From the NCBI GenBank assembly GCA_014904985.1, contig MU128978.1, positions 82,663-146,662 on the forward strand: a stretch of 64,000 bases of DNA, written 5' to 3'. Positions within the stretch are counted from its first letter, which is position 1. Each line of letters begins with the position of its first letter. This document shows, in pieces, positions 12,203-24,561 of the stretch. The position numbers were made by a program, and so were the translations under genes. The notes under the pieces are model-generated. The model was not told the DNA's origin and searched no databases. It saw only the letters and a list, made by a program, of their open reading frames with translations. This DNA comes from Hydnum rufescens UP504. Lineage: Eukaryota > Basidiomycota > Agaricomycetes > Cantharellales > Hydnaceae.

Positions 12203-13071
12203 TTCAAGTTGATAGCGTAGGCAGCACCCCTTCCTGATGCCGTTGCAATTCCTACCACGGCTCTTCTTTCCTTCCATCCGATATTTGTGGTGTTGCCCCG
12301 TCTCAGTTCGTAACCCCACATTCCCATCCGGCCTTTGAAATAATCGTTCCCTTCCATACATAAAATCCACAAGCCGTGTTTATTTATATTTTCCTCCCTG
12401 CGGAGGTCCTTTCTTTTCTTTTCTTTTCTTTTCTTTTTTTCACCCCATGTCTTCATTTCGTGTATCTAATGTGTGCACGAGTGTTCCTTTTGTGCCACTA
12501 GATATGCTACATAAATATTCGGTATTCAAGATCTGAAGAAAATAAAGTTGTATCTGACTGGCACCGCCCAGAAATACAGAAAGCTAGATCCGAGGACATG
12601 ATGGATTGAAACCACCCGCAGGAACGTTCATAATATATATTTGTAACGTTACAACACTACAAAGGATGGGAGTCGTGAGAACCGAAGAAGCCTTGGTGTC
12701 TTCAATACATGTACATAGAGACAGTAACAAATGTTGGGATGCAGAAAGAAAAGTAATGAAAGAGAATTCGAAAGCATAATAGTGGTATACCGGTACGAGG
12801 GAGTGTGCCTGATTCCACTGAATCCATACGTGTAGTTCCCGCAAGAGCTGGTAATCCTGGGACAGGATGCAGCTCCTTGCATGTTATGGCCTATGCATTA
12901 TAGCGCAGATAATCTGGAAATAGACAAACCTGCAGGGATAGATGGGAACTTGACGGTGACGGGGGTGAATGATGATGGTACAGAAACCGCGATAGTTTAG
13001 CGATACAAGAGGGGGGGTGGCGTGAAATGCGGTGGTGTGGAGATCGTGACCACGAGGGACACAGGTAACGT
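12203..13071. other. 3' intergenic region between convergent genes
   Basis: The region lies between the 3' ends of the Ca2+ exchanger (+) and Gtr1 (-). It contains a (TTTTC)n microsatellite at about 12412-12437. No gene was recognised. Confidence 0.5.
12412..12437. repeat. TTTTC microsatellite
   Basis: About five units of TTTTC ending in a T run, downstream of the Ca2+ exchanger gene. A length-variable tract; no function is inferred. Confidence 0.8.
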
Positions 13072-14386
13072 TCACCCCGCTGATCCAGCTTGGAGTTCTT
13101 CGAATCGCTCCCGGGCGAGACGGATGTTCAATCTGAGCGTCGCCGTCTCTATATGACCATGCAAATTGGAAAGTTGGATTCAGAGGAATGAATCAGAAGT
13201 GTAACGGGCTTTGACTTACGGACGTTCGGATCAGCAACGATGGCCATGACGTATGTATTTGTGGTCATGAGTTCGAGAACTGCAGTATAGTTCGGGAACC
13301 GTATCTCCATCGAGTGGAATTGCTCCTGCATTCGACTTGGGCCGAGTCAAGCCAGGTCAATGCTCAAGGGAAAACATCAATCCCACCTGCAAGAAACTTT
13401 GAATGCCTTGATCAGTTGACTGACTTTCTCGAATCGCTCCGGGTTGATCACATTGGGATCTGAGTCTGGCCCTGCCTCGGGTGGAATCACATCGTCAAGG
13501 TCACCGGTGGATGTCCCACTACGAGCGATAATGAGGAACGTGGTGCGCTCAAACAATACGATTTCGATGGCGGAGCATATTTTGGCGAATGAAGTCAAGT
13601 GGGATGAGAGGAGAGGAGCATTTGGGATTAGTGTGTGCACAATACGGGACCATGCCTATCAAATTATATATCAGTACAGATGAGGCGGAAGGAGAGAAAA
13701 GGTGCGGTTAGGTGCCTTGTACAGGGTCTCGTCCCATATACTGGTTCCAAACATCTTTATTGGGGTTGATCCGCTGTATTTGTCCAATTCTCTCTTCTTC
13801 AGCTCGAAGGCCCGAGTTCTCTCCCTCTTGCCACCCGTCACCAAATCCATCTTGTGGATGAGGACAAAAATATCGGCTTCGGGGCTATTCTTGCGGCATG
13901 CATCGAGACACTCGATATAGTAGCTAATATCCCTCTCGAAATCCCGAGTTTCGACATCGAAGACGTAGATAAGGACACCAACATCACGGAAGATGGTGTT
14001 TCGTTGGCTGGCCAGATAAGAATCCAGAAAGGTTTCCTGGCCTCCGCAATCCCATAGGTTGAGTACAAGGGAGCCTAGAAAACGAACGTGGTTCATTTCA
14101 ACGTCAATCGTGGCCCCAAAACGGGAAGTAGCAGAAGCCAAGTTGTTCGAGCTAAAGAGCGAGTACATCACTACCAAGCACCAGAGCTCTATTGGCTAAA
14201 CCTCCTCACAATATTATTGAGCGCATTGAGGTCTTGCCGCTTCCTGTATCATGATCTGTGAGGCAGAAACGGTTCACCACAGTGCATGACACGCACCGGA
14301 CTTCCCATTAGGAGTACCTAGATCTAGATTCATTGGCGATATACTCTTCCATCTCGTCAACAATCGATACGCACCTTTTTCTTCAT
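13072..14386 (-). CDS. gtr1: Rag-family small GTPase, RagA/B orthologue Gtr1
   Basis: Gtr1 pairs with Gtr2 on the vacuole (EGO complex) and signals amino-acid supply to TORC1. On the minus strand the start is ATG AAG AAA AAG at 14386; two short exons follow, then a long one. Landmarks are [24 protein letters not shown] (switch I threonine), [10 protein letters not shown] (switch II), and FVLIHKMDL (the HKMD base-recognition motif typical of Rag proteins). The C-terminal roadblock-like domain carries [19 protein letters not shown] and a [14 protein letters not shown] segment, ending at 13072 after [11 protein letters not shown]. The introns at 13380-13333 and 13209-13150 fit well. Odd points: the P-loop junction (about 14300-14250) does not splice cleanly into the full GxxxxGKT, and the intron after DETLYK (about 13713) appears to use a GC donor. 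The gene is head-to-head with the MED16-like gene. Confidence 0.93.
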
Positions 14387-14432
14387 CGTGAAGTTCGGGA
14401 GGTGCCACAGTCGGCGTTTGCCGTGTCACAGA
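14387..14432. promoter_or_regulatory. very short divergent intergenic region
   Basis: Only about 46 bp separate the Gtr1 start codon (minus strand) from the best candidate start of the MED16-like gene (plus strand). If both starts are right, the two transcripts share or overlap their promoter and 5' leaders. No TATA box or defined operator was recognised. Confidence 0.4.
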
Positions 14433-17400
14433 ATGTCACTACCAACCCCCAAAGGGTGGCAGCAGTCGGTAGAATGGGATGGCCTTGTGGAACTGGAAGC
14501 ACCAGAAAGGTACCGACAGCAGCCACCAGATGTCTCGCTTTATTTGACTCGATAAATTAGTTCAACTGCATGGACACGATCTAATCTTTTGTTTTCAGCT
14601 CATTCTACTCGCCCCTTGATTCAAGCCCAACTCATCCCAGCCTCGCCAAATTCCCGACCCGTTCATAAGTTTGATCTGGCTCCCCCACCCCTTGTTTCTG
14701 GATCTCCTGCATATTATGCGCCTCCAATCTGCATAGCGGCGTCTCCCCAAGATGACTGCCTATTCGCTTTCTTCCCACCCTCAGCCATTAATATCGAAGG
14801 CGGAATATCATGTGTGTGGGAAAGAGGACAGGGCATAACAGCGTGGAAAGTCAAAGATTCCTGGAAATCGGAGCGCGGAAACGATGTTGTCGCCAGTCGG
14901 TGGCTAGGTGATGGGCGTCAGGTACTGCCTCATCCTTGTGGTGGATTCCCCCCTTTTCTAAGTCCTCTTTCAGTGGTCATATAATGCGGCGTCGAAGCCG
15001 GAGCTCGTTCAGTCTCCACCGCTTGGACCCCGAACCCTGGGTACTCCAACGTTAATTCTCGTGATGCAACTGCATGAGGTGCAACTGCATGTCCACACCC
15101 CGTTTGCGACTTCGACCGCCCCATTCTTCAACCACCTGCGCGCACCACTTCGTCAACCCGCACATGTCTTCGATGTTGATGTGCATGAAGCTCCATTCAT
15201 CACTGAAAGCCATGGTGGTTATCGCGTCTGTCGTAAGGCATCGATTGGAATATCATATAGCGGTGAATGCTTGCCTCCAGTTCGAATTTGAACCCATCTG
15301 ATTGCCATCAAGCTAGAACCATCAGTACTAATAGCGACACATTGCACAATCGTCCCTACCTTCAGCAATCCTGCGTCCTCCCCCTTTTCTTTGGATTTCG
15401 ATACTTCCCCCTTGTCGCGTAACTCAGATAGAAGTTGGGATGATTTCGGGGAAGAGAATACCGTGGACATCTGCCAAATACAATTTGATGTGTTCAGTAA
15501 TCGCCGAAGTTCGTCGCATCATTCGCTTCTTTCTGTCCTAGCAATTGATCTTGAGCAAGCAGGTTTGACCACCACCCCTCTATTCTCAACAAGTATTTCA
15601 TCCTTTTCTCCCTGGTCGGCCCCCCAAGCTTTCCACCCAAGCTCTCCAACTCAAGTGCGCTGTCTGTCCCTTTTTACCGCACCTTTCAGATCTCCAACTG
15701 TCCCTAGCCGCGAGAATGTGGGTGCGGCCACATGTGGCTTCACACTCGTGGTGGCGTATTCGAGTCACTGTAAGTCATTATTGTTGCTATATCTGCAGGT
15801 TACGATATGATGATCCACACCTTGAAGATGGGGCAAATCGCCAATCTCACTTGCGATCATGGACCATCCGGAGAATGATGCCAAGTTGGAACCAGACCGA
15901 ATTCAAGGGCCTGGCGGTTTCTAGTATCTCAGACGACGGTGTCGAGGACATGGAATGGGTGGGTTTGGTTTTCTTCACCGATTACGATTGTGTCTCATTT
16001 TGGTCTATGCATACCCCCAATGATCACAAGGCAATGATACCTGGTGCTGAAAGGATTCTAGAGACAGGGGTGTCTGTAGCCGGCTTTAATGTTGTATCGG
16101 ACGGGAGTGCTTTTTTCATGTCCCTCGCAGCAGACCCGAGGAAGTCTAAACACAAAGGGAAACTGACGTGCGTAGCCGATATCAGACGATTGAGGGTGTA
16201 AGTACGCACTCGTTGTCCCGTCCAGGGAGATGTGTTGATCTATTGCATCGTTTGTGGTGTAGTGCCGACCTTTCTGATGATGCCGGGTGGGAGCCAGCAT
16301 CCGTGTGGTATCAACCCAAGCACTCATATAGCCTAAGTTGGCAATATTGACTCCCTCCAAATACTCCATCCCGTTTGTCTCACGTACTTGCTGTAGTGCC
16401 GACCTCTTGCGTGCTTTCCCCTAACCAAGCACTTATATGTTCACGAGGGGAGGTATTTCCCACCCAGCGCATATCGATCATCCCCAGCCCTCGAAGATCC
16501 GACAATGAAGTGGCCCCCCTCAGCTCTGTGCTTGCTATCTGCATCATCAAGCTAGCTGATCCTGGTGATATTATCAGACTTTTCTGGTCCCGATATAATC
16601 CTTCCGACGTACTCCCCTTCGTGTCAGGGGCGCTTGATATCCTGGGTCGAGTTGACCCTGCGCTTTCTCGTTTTGGTTCTACATCCAAATCGGACGGTGC
16701 CCATAATGTGGGAGAGATGGCAACGCTCCCATCCATTCTAGGCTTTCTCGTGGGATTGTACAAGTGAGCCAATCTCCGAGACCCGCGCATGACGATTCTT
16801 TATATTCATCCCCACCCGTCTGGATTGCGCCAGACATTGTCCAATTCCTGAAGTCTCTCAGAGATGGCACACTGCATTCACATTCTGTGAGTTGCTAGCT
16901 TGCAAACGGGCCTTTGACGAATCTTTCATTATGGGAGAGAATGGGCCTCGCCTCGTTGAAACCTGTATGTCGACCGAATCTTGATGTGCAGTGAATGGCA
17001 TCATGATTTTTATTTGGTTTCTAGTTGCATTATGGCAATTAATAGCTACAACTACTTGGTTCGTGGGGGTCTGTGAAGAATTTGCGCAAAATGTATTGCG
17101 CTGGCAAGCAAGTCGGCGATGGATTGCTCCATCGGGCGCAGACGAAGAATTCCCTACATCCGATGCTTGTGGGCATTCTTCCATTGTAGTATCGAATGTA
17201 ACATTTCTGACATGCTTGCTAGATCCTCTTATTCCATTCGTCCTGCTTCCTCCGACGCTTTCGCTCTTTCGTCGAATTTTGGGCCACGTCCTGCAAATCC
17301 GCGCGATCTTCCAAGGCATGGCCCCTCGTAACCAGGCTATAGTCATGGCGAAAGAGCAACTCAAGGCTGCGTTCGACGCTTCACCTCTTCAATTCGACGA

Positions 17401-17934
17401 ATTCCCTAGTTTGATTCGCCAATTAGAAGGGGAGGCATCCCGCATGCTTCAAGGTGGGCGAGTGATCTTCAAGGGAGATTGTCATGTTTGATAATAACGT
17501 ATGTTCAAGAAGATGGCGAAAACCGAAAAATTATTCAAGATCTGCTCGTAGAGCTCACTCCGACGGCTAGATCATCTTTACTCTTGACGAAACAAGCAAC
17601 GCTTCTCGCAAAGCACCCAGGCTTGCAGGATGATGCCCAAAAAACTCGCCTCCTGATACCACTGGATGATCTCCTCGATATACCGCTTGTCGTCCGACGG
17701 CAAGCAAATACTGCCAAGGAGGAAAAAGATGTGTTGACCAAGTCCATGCTGACGGGTCCCCCTGCGCTCGGGTTGATGCGAGTGTGTGTCCGATGTGGTT
17801 CGCGCTCCGAGTCGCGCTGGCTGGACCGCCGAACAAGGGTGCCGAATCGGAGCGGTGTGCGTTGGTCCAATTATGAGTATGAGTGGGAGGGCAACTGCGT
17901 CTGCGGGGGTAGTTGGATTAAAGCTCAAAGATGA
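14433..17934 (+). CDS. probable Mediator complex subunit 16 (MED16/Sin4)
   Basis: A multi-exon gene. Its C-terminus has paired CxxC motifs, CVRCGSRSESRW and EWEGNCVCGGSW (about 17789-17920), arranged as at the end of fungal and animal MED16, a tail-module Mediator subunit in the nucleus. Preceding segments fit a WD-propeller-like N-terminal half (ICIAASPQDDCLFAFFPPSA near 14740, GFTLVVAYSS near 15740, GLAVSSISDDGVEDMEWVG near 15900) and a helical C-terminal half (FVGVCEEFAQNVLRW near 17070). The start at 14433 (MSLPTPKGWQQSVEWDG) looks right, but the frame of exon 1 does not join exon 2 (from 14599), so an indel or another splice is needed. The introns at 15230-15550 are unresolved. The subunit assignment rests mainly on the C-terminus and overall layout; the coding nature is clear. 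Confidence 0.55.
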
Positions 17935-19045
17935 GGATCATTGCATTCTGCACCTCTTGGCTCTCGTCAGGGGTTAGGGTTGTACCGCCCTTTATTTGAG
18001 AATTGGCTTATAGATCTGCGTCCCTGCTTTCTACCAATAAATGAGATGTTTCTAAAGCTGCAAGTTCTATGTCTACATATACGTTGGATGCTATGGACCT
18101 CTGCGCTGCAACACCGGAAGTGAGAATGGCCCCGAACAAGTCAACGATAGTGATACTCCCTAAATTATTCTATACAGATGGTGGCGACTAGAGTAAAATG
18201 GACTCTAATCACATCTGAATAGATACAGAGATAGATGCGTACAGCAAAGTACTGCTTGCTGCACTCTGCGAAGCGTGCAAAGGATCGAAAAAAAGGGAAT
18301 TGAGAATTATTTTTAGTGGAAAAAGTTTACGAGGGTTCAGTGGAGTTCAAGGACGACGACGACCTGTGAGGACATGAGGAATCTGAACCGGAAAAAAAAA
18401 AAACAAGCGGGGGCCAGAGTCGCTGCAGGATGGTGAAGCGCCCAACGGCTCGTCACGCGGGATGAGCTCAGTGACTTCGTAAGGGACATTGAACGAAGTG
18501 GAGGAACCTGGCTAGGTCGGTCCAACGCATGTAAGCGCCACGCGCGTAGGTAGAAGCCTTTCAAATACGTATTTATGTGAAAAGCATGGCTACACGAGGG
18601 GTGGAGACCGCCGGAACCTCGACCTCGCAGTGATTTGTTTTAGCCACAGGCGAGAGATGAATACGTACGGGCGGATAAGGCAACTCCTGAACGCTATGTT
18701 CGGTGCCTCAGCGGATACAATGGTCCGCATCCAGGTCCCAAAGCTCAGGCTCGAGTAGTGGGCCTGAGTACAAGGGGAGAATACCTAATAGTAACTTCCA
18801 AGATATTTGACATGCGCAGGGAGGAATTGGAGCAGAGCCCAGGAATGCACTCCGATCGCCGAGACCCTCTTGAGTAAGAGAGTCTGGACTCGCGACTAAT
18901 ACGTGAGGACAAATCAGAATATTAGTTATGAGTGTACAAACAAGGCTGCGCTCGTAGGCACACAAACACAATGGTTTTTCAGGGAAAACCAGATGACAAT
19001 AGGTTACCATTTCGTGGGGGTTGATCTCGGGGTCCCAAATTAACC
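17935..19045. other. intergenic between convergent genes
   Basis: Lies between the MED16-like gene (+) and threonine aldolase (-). No reading frame with a recognisable domain was found. An A-rich run occurs at about 18392-18403. Confidence 0.5.
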
Positions 19046-20447
19046 CTAGTGGTTCATGGCACCGTATTGCCTTTCTTCTTTGTTGCCAGAGACCCGCTTG
19101 CCCTCCCGCTTCTGCTGAAGAACTGCCTCGACTGTCTCTATGAGAGAGGTGACGGCCTCATCGGAAATTTGGTGATGAACCACAATACGCCCTCCTTCGC
19201 CTAATCTCAGCCCTCGTTTGGCACCTTCCTCGACCAGCCAGGAGCTTTGTATACCTGCACCTTCTAGATCAAGAAAAAGCATGGACGTGTCCACGGGGAG
19301 AACTGTCTTAACCCCTAATTCAAATAATCGCTCCTGAGCACGATTTCAGTGGTGGGCCTTGGGATAGTGAGGAATATTATGTACTTCAATGTACTTGGCT
19401 TTGACGTGAGTAGCCACAAGACGTTCAGGAAAGTTCTCGGCCAGGGCTGACTTGGCGGCATTGACGAGAATGCCAATTTGACGCATGCCGCCGCCGACGG
19501 ATTTGCGCACCCAGCGAGCATGCTTGATGGTGATAGCGCTCCCGACAAGGACAGAGCCGATGGGAGCACCGAGACCTTTGGAGAAGCAGAGGGAAACCGT
19601 GTCAACGGCACTACCATATTCCTTGAGGGTTCCAGCCCCAGCGGCCACTGATTACACGGGGTGAGACATGAAAACTCGGAGGTGCAGAAAAGTACGGACC
19701 AGCATGCCACAATCTGGCACCATCGAGGTGTAACTTGATGCCACGAGAACGAGCGAAAGCACTGATTTTCTGGACCTCTGCAAGCGGCATGATTGCACCA
19801 CCCAATGTATTTTCCTAACGGACACTGGAAGTGAGGATAGCCTGCCACATGGATGGGAGGGAAGATACAAACCAACGCAATGAGACGTGTGGGTGCGTCG
19901 TGTACATCATCACTAATAATGACACTACGTTGGATATCCTCTAGGGTGAGATACACACCATTTCGAGGAACGATAGACTGTGTCATTGCCTGGGAGAGGG
20001 ATGCTGCGCCACCTGCCTCCCAGTTAAGAATGTGGCTGCGATGATCGCCCAAGATGGAGTGAGGTGGTCGACTGAGAAGACTACGAGTGGCAAGTTGATT
20101 GCCCATAGTGCCGGAGGCGACAAAGACACCAGCTTCGTGGCCAAGGGAGCTGGCGATTTCGTGCTCGAAAGTGTTGGTCGTAGTGTCTTCTCCGTAGCCG
20201 TCTACATCCAAGGTAGATTAGCTACAAGATTTCCAAGGTATTGGGGTTGAGGTGTGCTCGAACCATCGCCCAAGGAGGAAAGGGCCATCGCATCGAACAT
20301 TGATTTGGTCGGGGTCGTCACTGTGTCACTTCTGAAGTCGCGAGCAGCGGGAGATCCGGTGATAGAGGACGCCAGACGTATAGAGGTAACATTCCCGGGG
20401 AGCCGCAGATACCTAGCGCAACGATTCATGATGCGAACTAGACCCAC
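19046..20447 (-). CDS. gly1: L-threonine aldolase (low-specificity type)
   Basis: A PLP enzyme that cleaves L-threonine or L-allo-threonine to glycine and acetaldehyde, a cytosolic glycine source. The minus-strand start at 20447 gives a basic leader with a second Met (MNRCARYLRLPG), then DFRSDTVTTPTKSMFDAM, the family's opening motif. After an intron (about 20263-20216) come GYGEDTTTNTFE, HEAGVFVASGTMGNQLA, DHRSHILNWEAGGAA, ISDDVHDAPTRLIAL, KLHLDGARLWHA, and SLCFSKGLGAPIGSVLVG with the PLP lysine. The C-terminal domain has GGGMRQIGILVNAA, VLPVDTSMLFLDLE and GRIVVHHQISDEAV, ending at 19046. Introns lie at about 19892-19815, 19699-19650 and 19410-19340; the last uses the AG just before GAGCGATTA. 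The leader looks weakly like a mitochondrial presequence. Family and layout are clear. Confidence 0.92.
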
Positions 20448-22081
20448 AAGTAGAAGTATTAGGTTGGAGGGGTCCCAAGGTGCACCTGGACTCTTTGACG
20501 TCGGACGTGCTTTGGGTTTTGGCTGACACTGTCTGCCGTTCGTCTACTGCCGATCCCTAAGAGTGGATTTTGGATCGGCAGACGGAAGCTAGGCCCGGCT
20601 CCGGAGGGAACCGAATATTTACGTGTCCTAGTCTCACGACTCACGTTTTACACCTATGCACTGCTTTTTTTCGCACAAACTGAGTCTGGAGCCTTGTTGT
20701 CTGGCTAACCCGGTTCATTGGACTGGTTTTTACCACAGGTAGAAAAGGAATACTGTCCATTTGAGTGGTGGGGTCGGCAGGGTTACAAATGGCGACAGTG
20801 AGGCTCTCCTTTTTCAGTTTTTAACGACTTGGCTCCGGAAATACTGCATACTTCAGTGATTACTGTACTCTTTTCTCTCATAATTGTATGGCATTATATT
20901 ACGTACACAAGCGCTGTGATGTCACGCTGTATACTGTCACAGAGAGCGGAGGCAAAGACACTGAAACACGCTCACTCTGATCGTAGCCAACGCACGCGAC
21001 AGCTGTCGCCTCCAGTCCCTTTGGTTATTGTGGAGTTTCTTGGAAAGCTTTTATGCAGAATTGGCATCAGCCACGCGTGCCCGATAGGTGAATAACAATT
21101 ATTCTCTATATGAAGACAATGAATTCATCCCAGTTCCCACAGGAAGAGCGAATCGTTGACGACAGTCGCCTGCGCTCCTTATGTCCCACCCGCAAGCCTA
21201 GCTTTTCCTACGAATGAATGAGAAGGCGGGGTTCACGTGTGACGCGAAAACGAATCCATTCGTCGTTTCTATTCTGATTATGCCCGCTCCGCTCGTACTA
21301 CTTCGCACCGAGGCTGCGAATGGATATAGCCACGTGATTTGGCAACCGCACACGAAAGCGAGAAGAAAGGGGTTTCACCCTGTCCTCGACATTCTCAGGC
21401 TCTTGAGAAACTCGAAACGCGTTGAACAGGGTACGTAATATTCAAAATGTGGAGATTTGCATTGTGGCATTGTGACGGGTTTTTGAGTGGGTGGCGTTTA
21501 GGCCCTGGTATCCAGAGGCAAAGCACCCTCTGTGTCAGATGTTCCCGCGTGTGGCTTTGTTCCAAATCGATCTAAGATAGATCCACCCTAGAACCCTACT
21601 GGCAGTGTCGGGCGACAACACAGTACCTCAAGTCAAACATGGACGGTACAGCTCGTCCAAAGCTACAGCATATCACGGACCACGGAACGACTAGGCTGAA
21701 CCACAGAAATTAAACGGCGTCGATCCTCACGTCTTGGTGATCTTCCTAAGAGAAATGAGCGCCAGTTAACAGTAGTAAATAAGCACGGCTCTTTATTCAT
21801 TAAAACCCCCATCGAACTGATTGTCTCCACAGGGGCCCACATCCCGAGGTCGTAGACGATAGCAGACTTCGTGATCACCCGCGATCGCGCACGGCGCTTA
21901 ACTCTCCGTTGCGGTGTACGTTTGTTGACTCAACGCCGGCATTCTCCGGCCCATGCCATATTGGACGATTTGCATGATCTTCGACTTGCATCATGATAAA
22001 TCCACCAAAGGAGGCCACTAAGCCTCGAAGTATAAAACGTCGGTTCTTCCAGCGCATCGCGTTTTCTTCCGTCGATTCATT
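20448..22081. other. intergenic, no gene recognised
   Basis: No domain-bearing reading frame was found. A 10-bp inverted repeat (CTGCCGATCC / GGATCGGCAG) lies near 20547-20582, just upstream of the threonine aldolase start. A basal promoter-like TATAAAA lies at about 22031 before the next gene. Confidence 0.4.
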
Positions 22082-23617
22082 ATGGCGCCTTTCTCTCGTT
22101 CCAGCACTACATTGTCTCCATTGGCGGCCCTCCAACGATCCAGCGGCCTCCTCACATCTCAGTCCTGGTTTCCCATTGATCCTTGGCGGCAAAGAGTGAC
22201 TGATTTCCAAGACACCGCGCGGTCTTATGTTCTTGTCGAGGCGAGGCTATATAAAAACGAGTACAACGTCGAACACGAATTCGTGATGGGCGAGTTCAGG
22301 GCAGGTTCAAATACCATTTTCGCTGCCACAGAGCGGGTTACCAATCTCAAAGACTTGGACCACAAGATGTCTGATGAAGATTGCTATCGCGTGCTCCAGG
22401 AGATGAAGGCGGAGGACGACAGGAAGAGGCAGGAGATGGGGAAACGAAAGCTTAAGCAGGGCAAGTCGACGCCGAAATCAACGCCGAAGATTTCCAAGTT
22501 GAAGAAGGGCAGTGGCCATCGTTTCTCGAGAACCTCCACCCCCAACAGTTCTTCGGTTTTCTCCCTGTCGCCTAGTTTGGGCGAACGCCCAATGCGCGTG
22601 GATGACAAGTTTCGGCTGATTCTCGAGGCTCAGGACTTTGATGCGGCCGTCAAAATCATCGAAGATGGAAGGGCGAAGAAGGCCACCTTTACCTCGCGCG
22701 GGTCCCTCATATATCGATTTGACACCAAGCCCAATGCGACGTCCTCCCCTGCCCCTGTCGATCTTTCGCGGCCACGTCCCACACTCCTAAATTTTACCGC
22801 TGCCGTTGTCGCGATCCAGCGATCGAAACCATATTATACCGTGGGGCGCAAAAATTGTTACTGGTTTGCAACCGGGATGATGTTCATCCTCAGCCAACAA
22901 TTCACACCCTTTGAACCCATCGAATTTGACGTCAAACAAGGAACCTGGAGCTTCGGACTCATAACGATTCCTTTGGGAGGGCTGGAGAAGGGTGAGGAGG
23001 GTGAGCTCTTGCAGCGGTATAAGCGTGCTGTAAGTGTTGTCTTTCCCTCTACTTTTATACACTCAAGTTGTGTTTTAATCTTTCAACTTCTCGTTAGATG
23101 CAGGAAATGGAACTTGGAGACGGGCCGCCCAAAACGGAACAGGAAAGACTCGAGGAGCAAGCCAGGGACGAACTCGAACAGCAGCTGAACGAACGCACCC
23201 GGCTCGAATTGGAGCCAAGGATAGCTCGCCCAGGCGGAGAAGAAGGAAGCCGATGCCAGGTTTTGCGTGCCCAGGCCGAGTCCAAGGTCTCTCAGGTCGA
23301 GTCCAAGGCCGAGCGGTTAGCGCTCCAGGCTGACTTTGAGGCTCAAGGAGGAGAGCGCGAACGCGAAAGGGAGCGCGAGCGTGAAAGGGAGCGCCTGAGC
23401 ATTCGAGGCCAAACTGGAAGCGGAACGCTCAGAGCGTGAGAGGGAACGACTGGAGCATCAGGCAAAGGAGGAACAGCGTGAAAGACGGCTCCAGGAAATG
23501 GAAGCGCGACTTGAAGCGTTGGCATTGGCTAATGGCGAGTCCTCCCAAGCAAATTCCTGGTTTCAACTTGCTAATGATGCCCTTCTTAACTTATCAATCA
23601 ATCACTCAGCGAAGTGA
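22082..23617 (+). CDS. orphan Agaricomycete protein with NCYWFA motif and coiled-coil tail
   Basis: One long first exon (22082 to about 23029) and a second from 23098. The N-terminal third has VLVEARLYKNEYNVEHEFVM. A basic, Ser/Pro/Lys-rich linker (about residues 110-175) follows. Then comes DKFRLILEAQDFD and a segment ending KPYYTVGRKNCYWFATGMMF (about residues 240-265). The second exon is highly charged, with repeated Gln/Arg/Glu-rich heptads and a run of ERERER, so a coiled coil. From memory, mushrooms have many proteins of this layout without an assigned function; the Asn-Cys-x-Trp-Phe core recalls the cysteine box of LRAT/NlpC-like folds, but that is inference. The frame slips at about 23390-23402: beyond it, EAKLEAERSERERERLEHQ continues the coiled coil to a stop at 23617, whereas the unshifted frame stops at 23439. 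Confidence 0.7.
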
Positions 23618-24561
23618 CAATTGTCTCGATATCGTCAATTTCCTGTCGTGATGTTCCACTTATGATACCTACCACGTCTAGATCCCGGTGCTATCCACTC
23701 GAAGACTGATATTTTACGGCGCTCGAATTCTATCCCGAAAATTGGACCGCCTGTATGATTATACCATTTACCCCAGATTCCTGGTCATTCATTGTTGATT
23801 AATGCTTAACTACAAGGTTTAATAATGCATGTACCCGTGCTCTTTGAGATCATACATAACAGAAGGCGGCGAGCCTGCCTTGTTACGAGTGGCAAGAACA
23901 CAATTTGAGAATGGGCGAAAAGAGCCATCCGCCTGGCGAAGAACGAGCATGACATCGTTAAACACATTAGTGGCCTAGTATAGTGGAGAGAAAGACCCCA
24001 GGCCTACTGAGAAACATTGGCCGCCTTGAATCGGAGAGGTCCAGCATGAACCTCTATTCCCACCCGGTGTGGATAAACAGCGTGAACACTGCTACGCCTA
24101 ATGGCGATATGAAATAGTATGGCATCGGCGCGGAGGCCACGGCAATATCATCCTTACGACCCCTGTATGAATCGTTACACAGATCCGCCACCTTGCCCTA
24201 TATGGGACCTCAGTAGATTAGCAGAACCAAGATATCGCCAAAAAAAGAAAGAAAGAAAGAAAGATCCATAAGTAGCCGGCAAGGCCAACAAATAAGGAGA
24301 CAAAAGGAATGGGCGTTTTGGGGGGGTGCACCTCGGGATTTCAGCAAGAACTTGTTCGATCCGTACTATCCTCATTTCATCAGAGAAACGGAGAGCAGTG
24401 CTTGACCCCTGAGAGCCGGCAAGGTCCGACGCACTGACTTGCCGCCGCCTACATTTCATAATTCTAGTGTGATTCCTCTGTGGTCAAGGATATAGGACCT
24501 GATCCTCCACAAGAGTCTCGACAGAATTCAGGTCCATCCATTATCTTAGTTCAAACTCTCC
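23618..24561. other. intergenic, with a GAAA microsatellite
   Basis: No gene was recognised. A (GAAA)n tract lies at about 24241-24262, and the promoter of the histidine phosphatase gene should lie at the right end. Confidence 0.5.

Noticed and set aside
15219..15470. 84-codon minus-strand open frame inside the MED16-like gene
   Set aside because: It opposes a gene with clear coding segments on both sides; most likely a shadow across intronic sequence.
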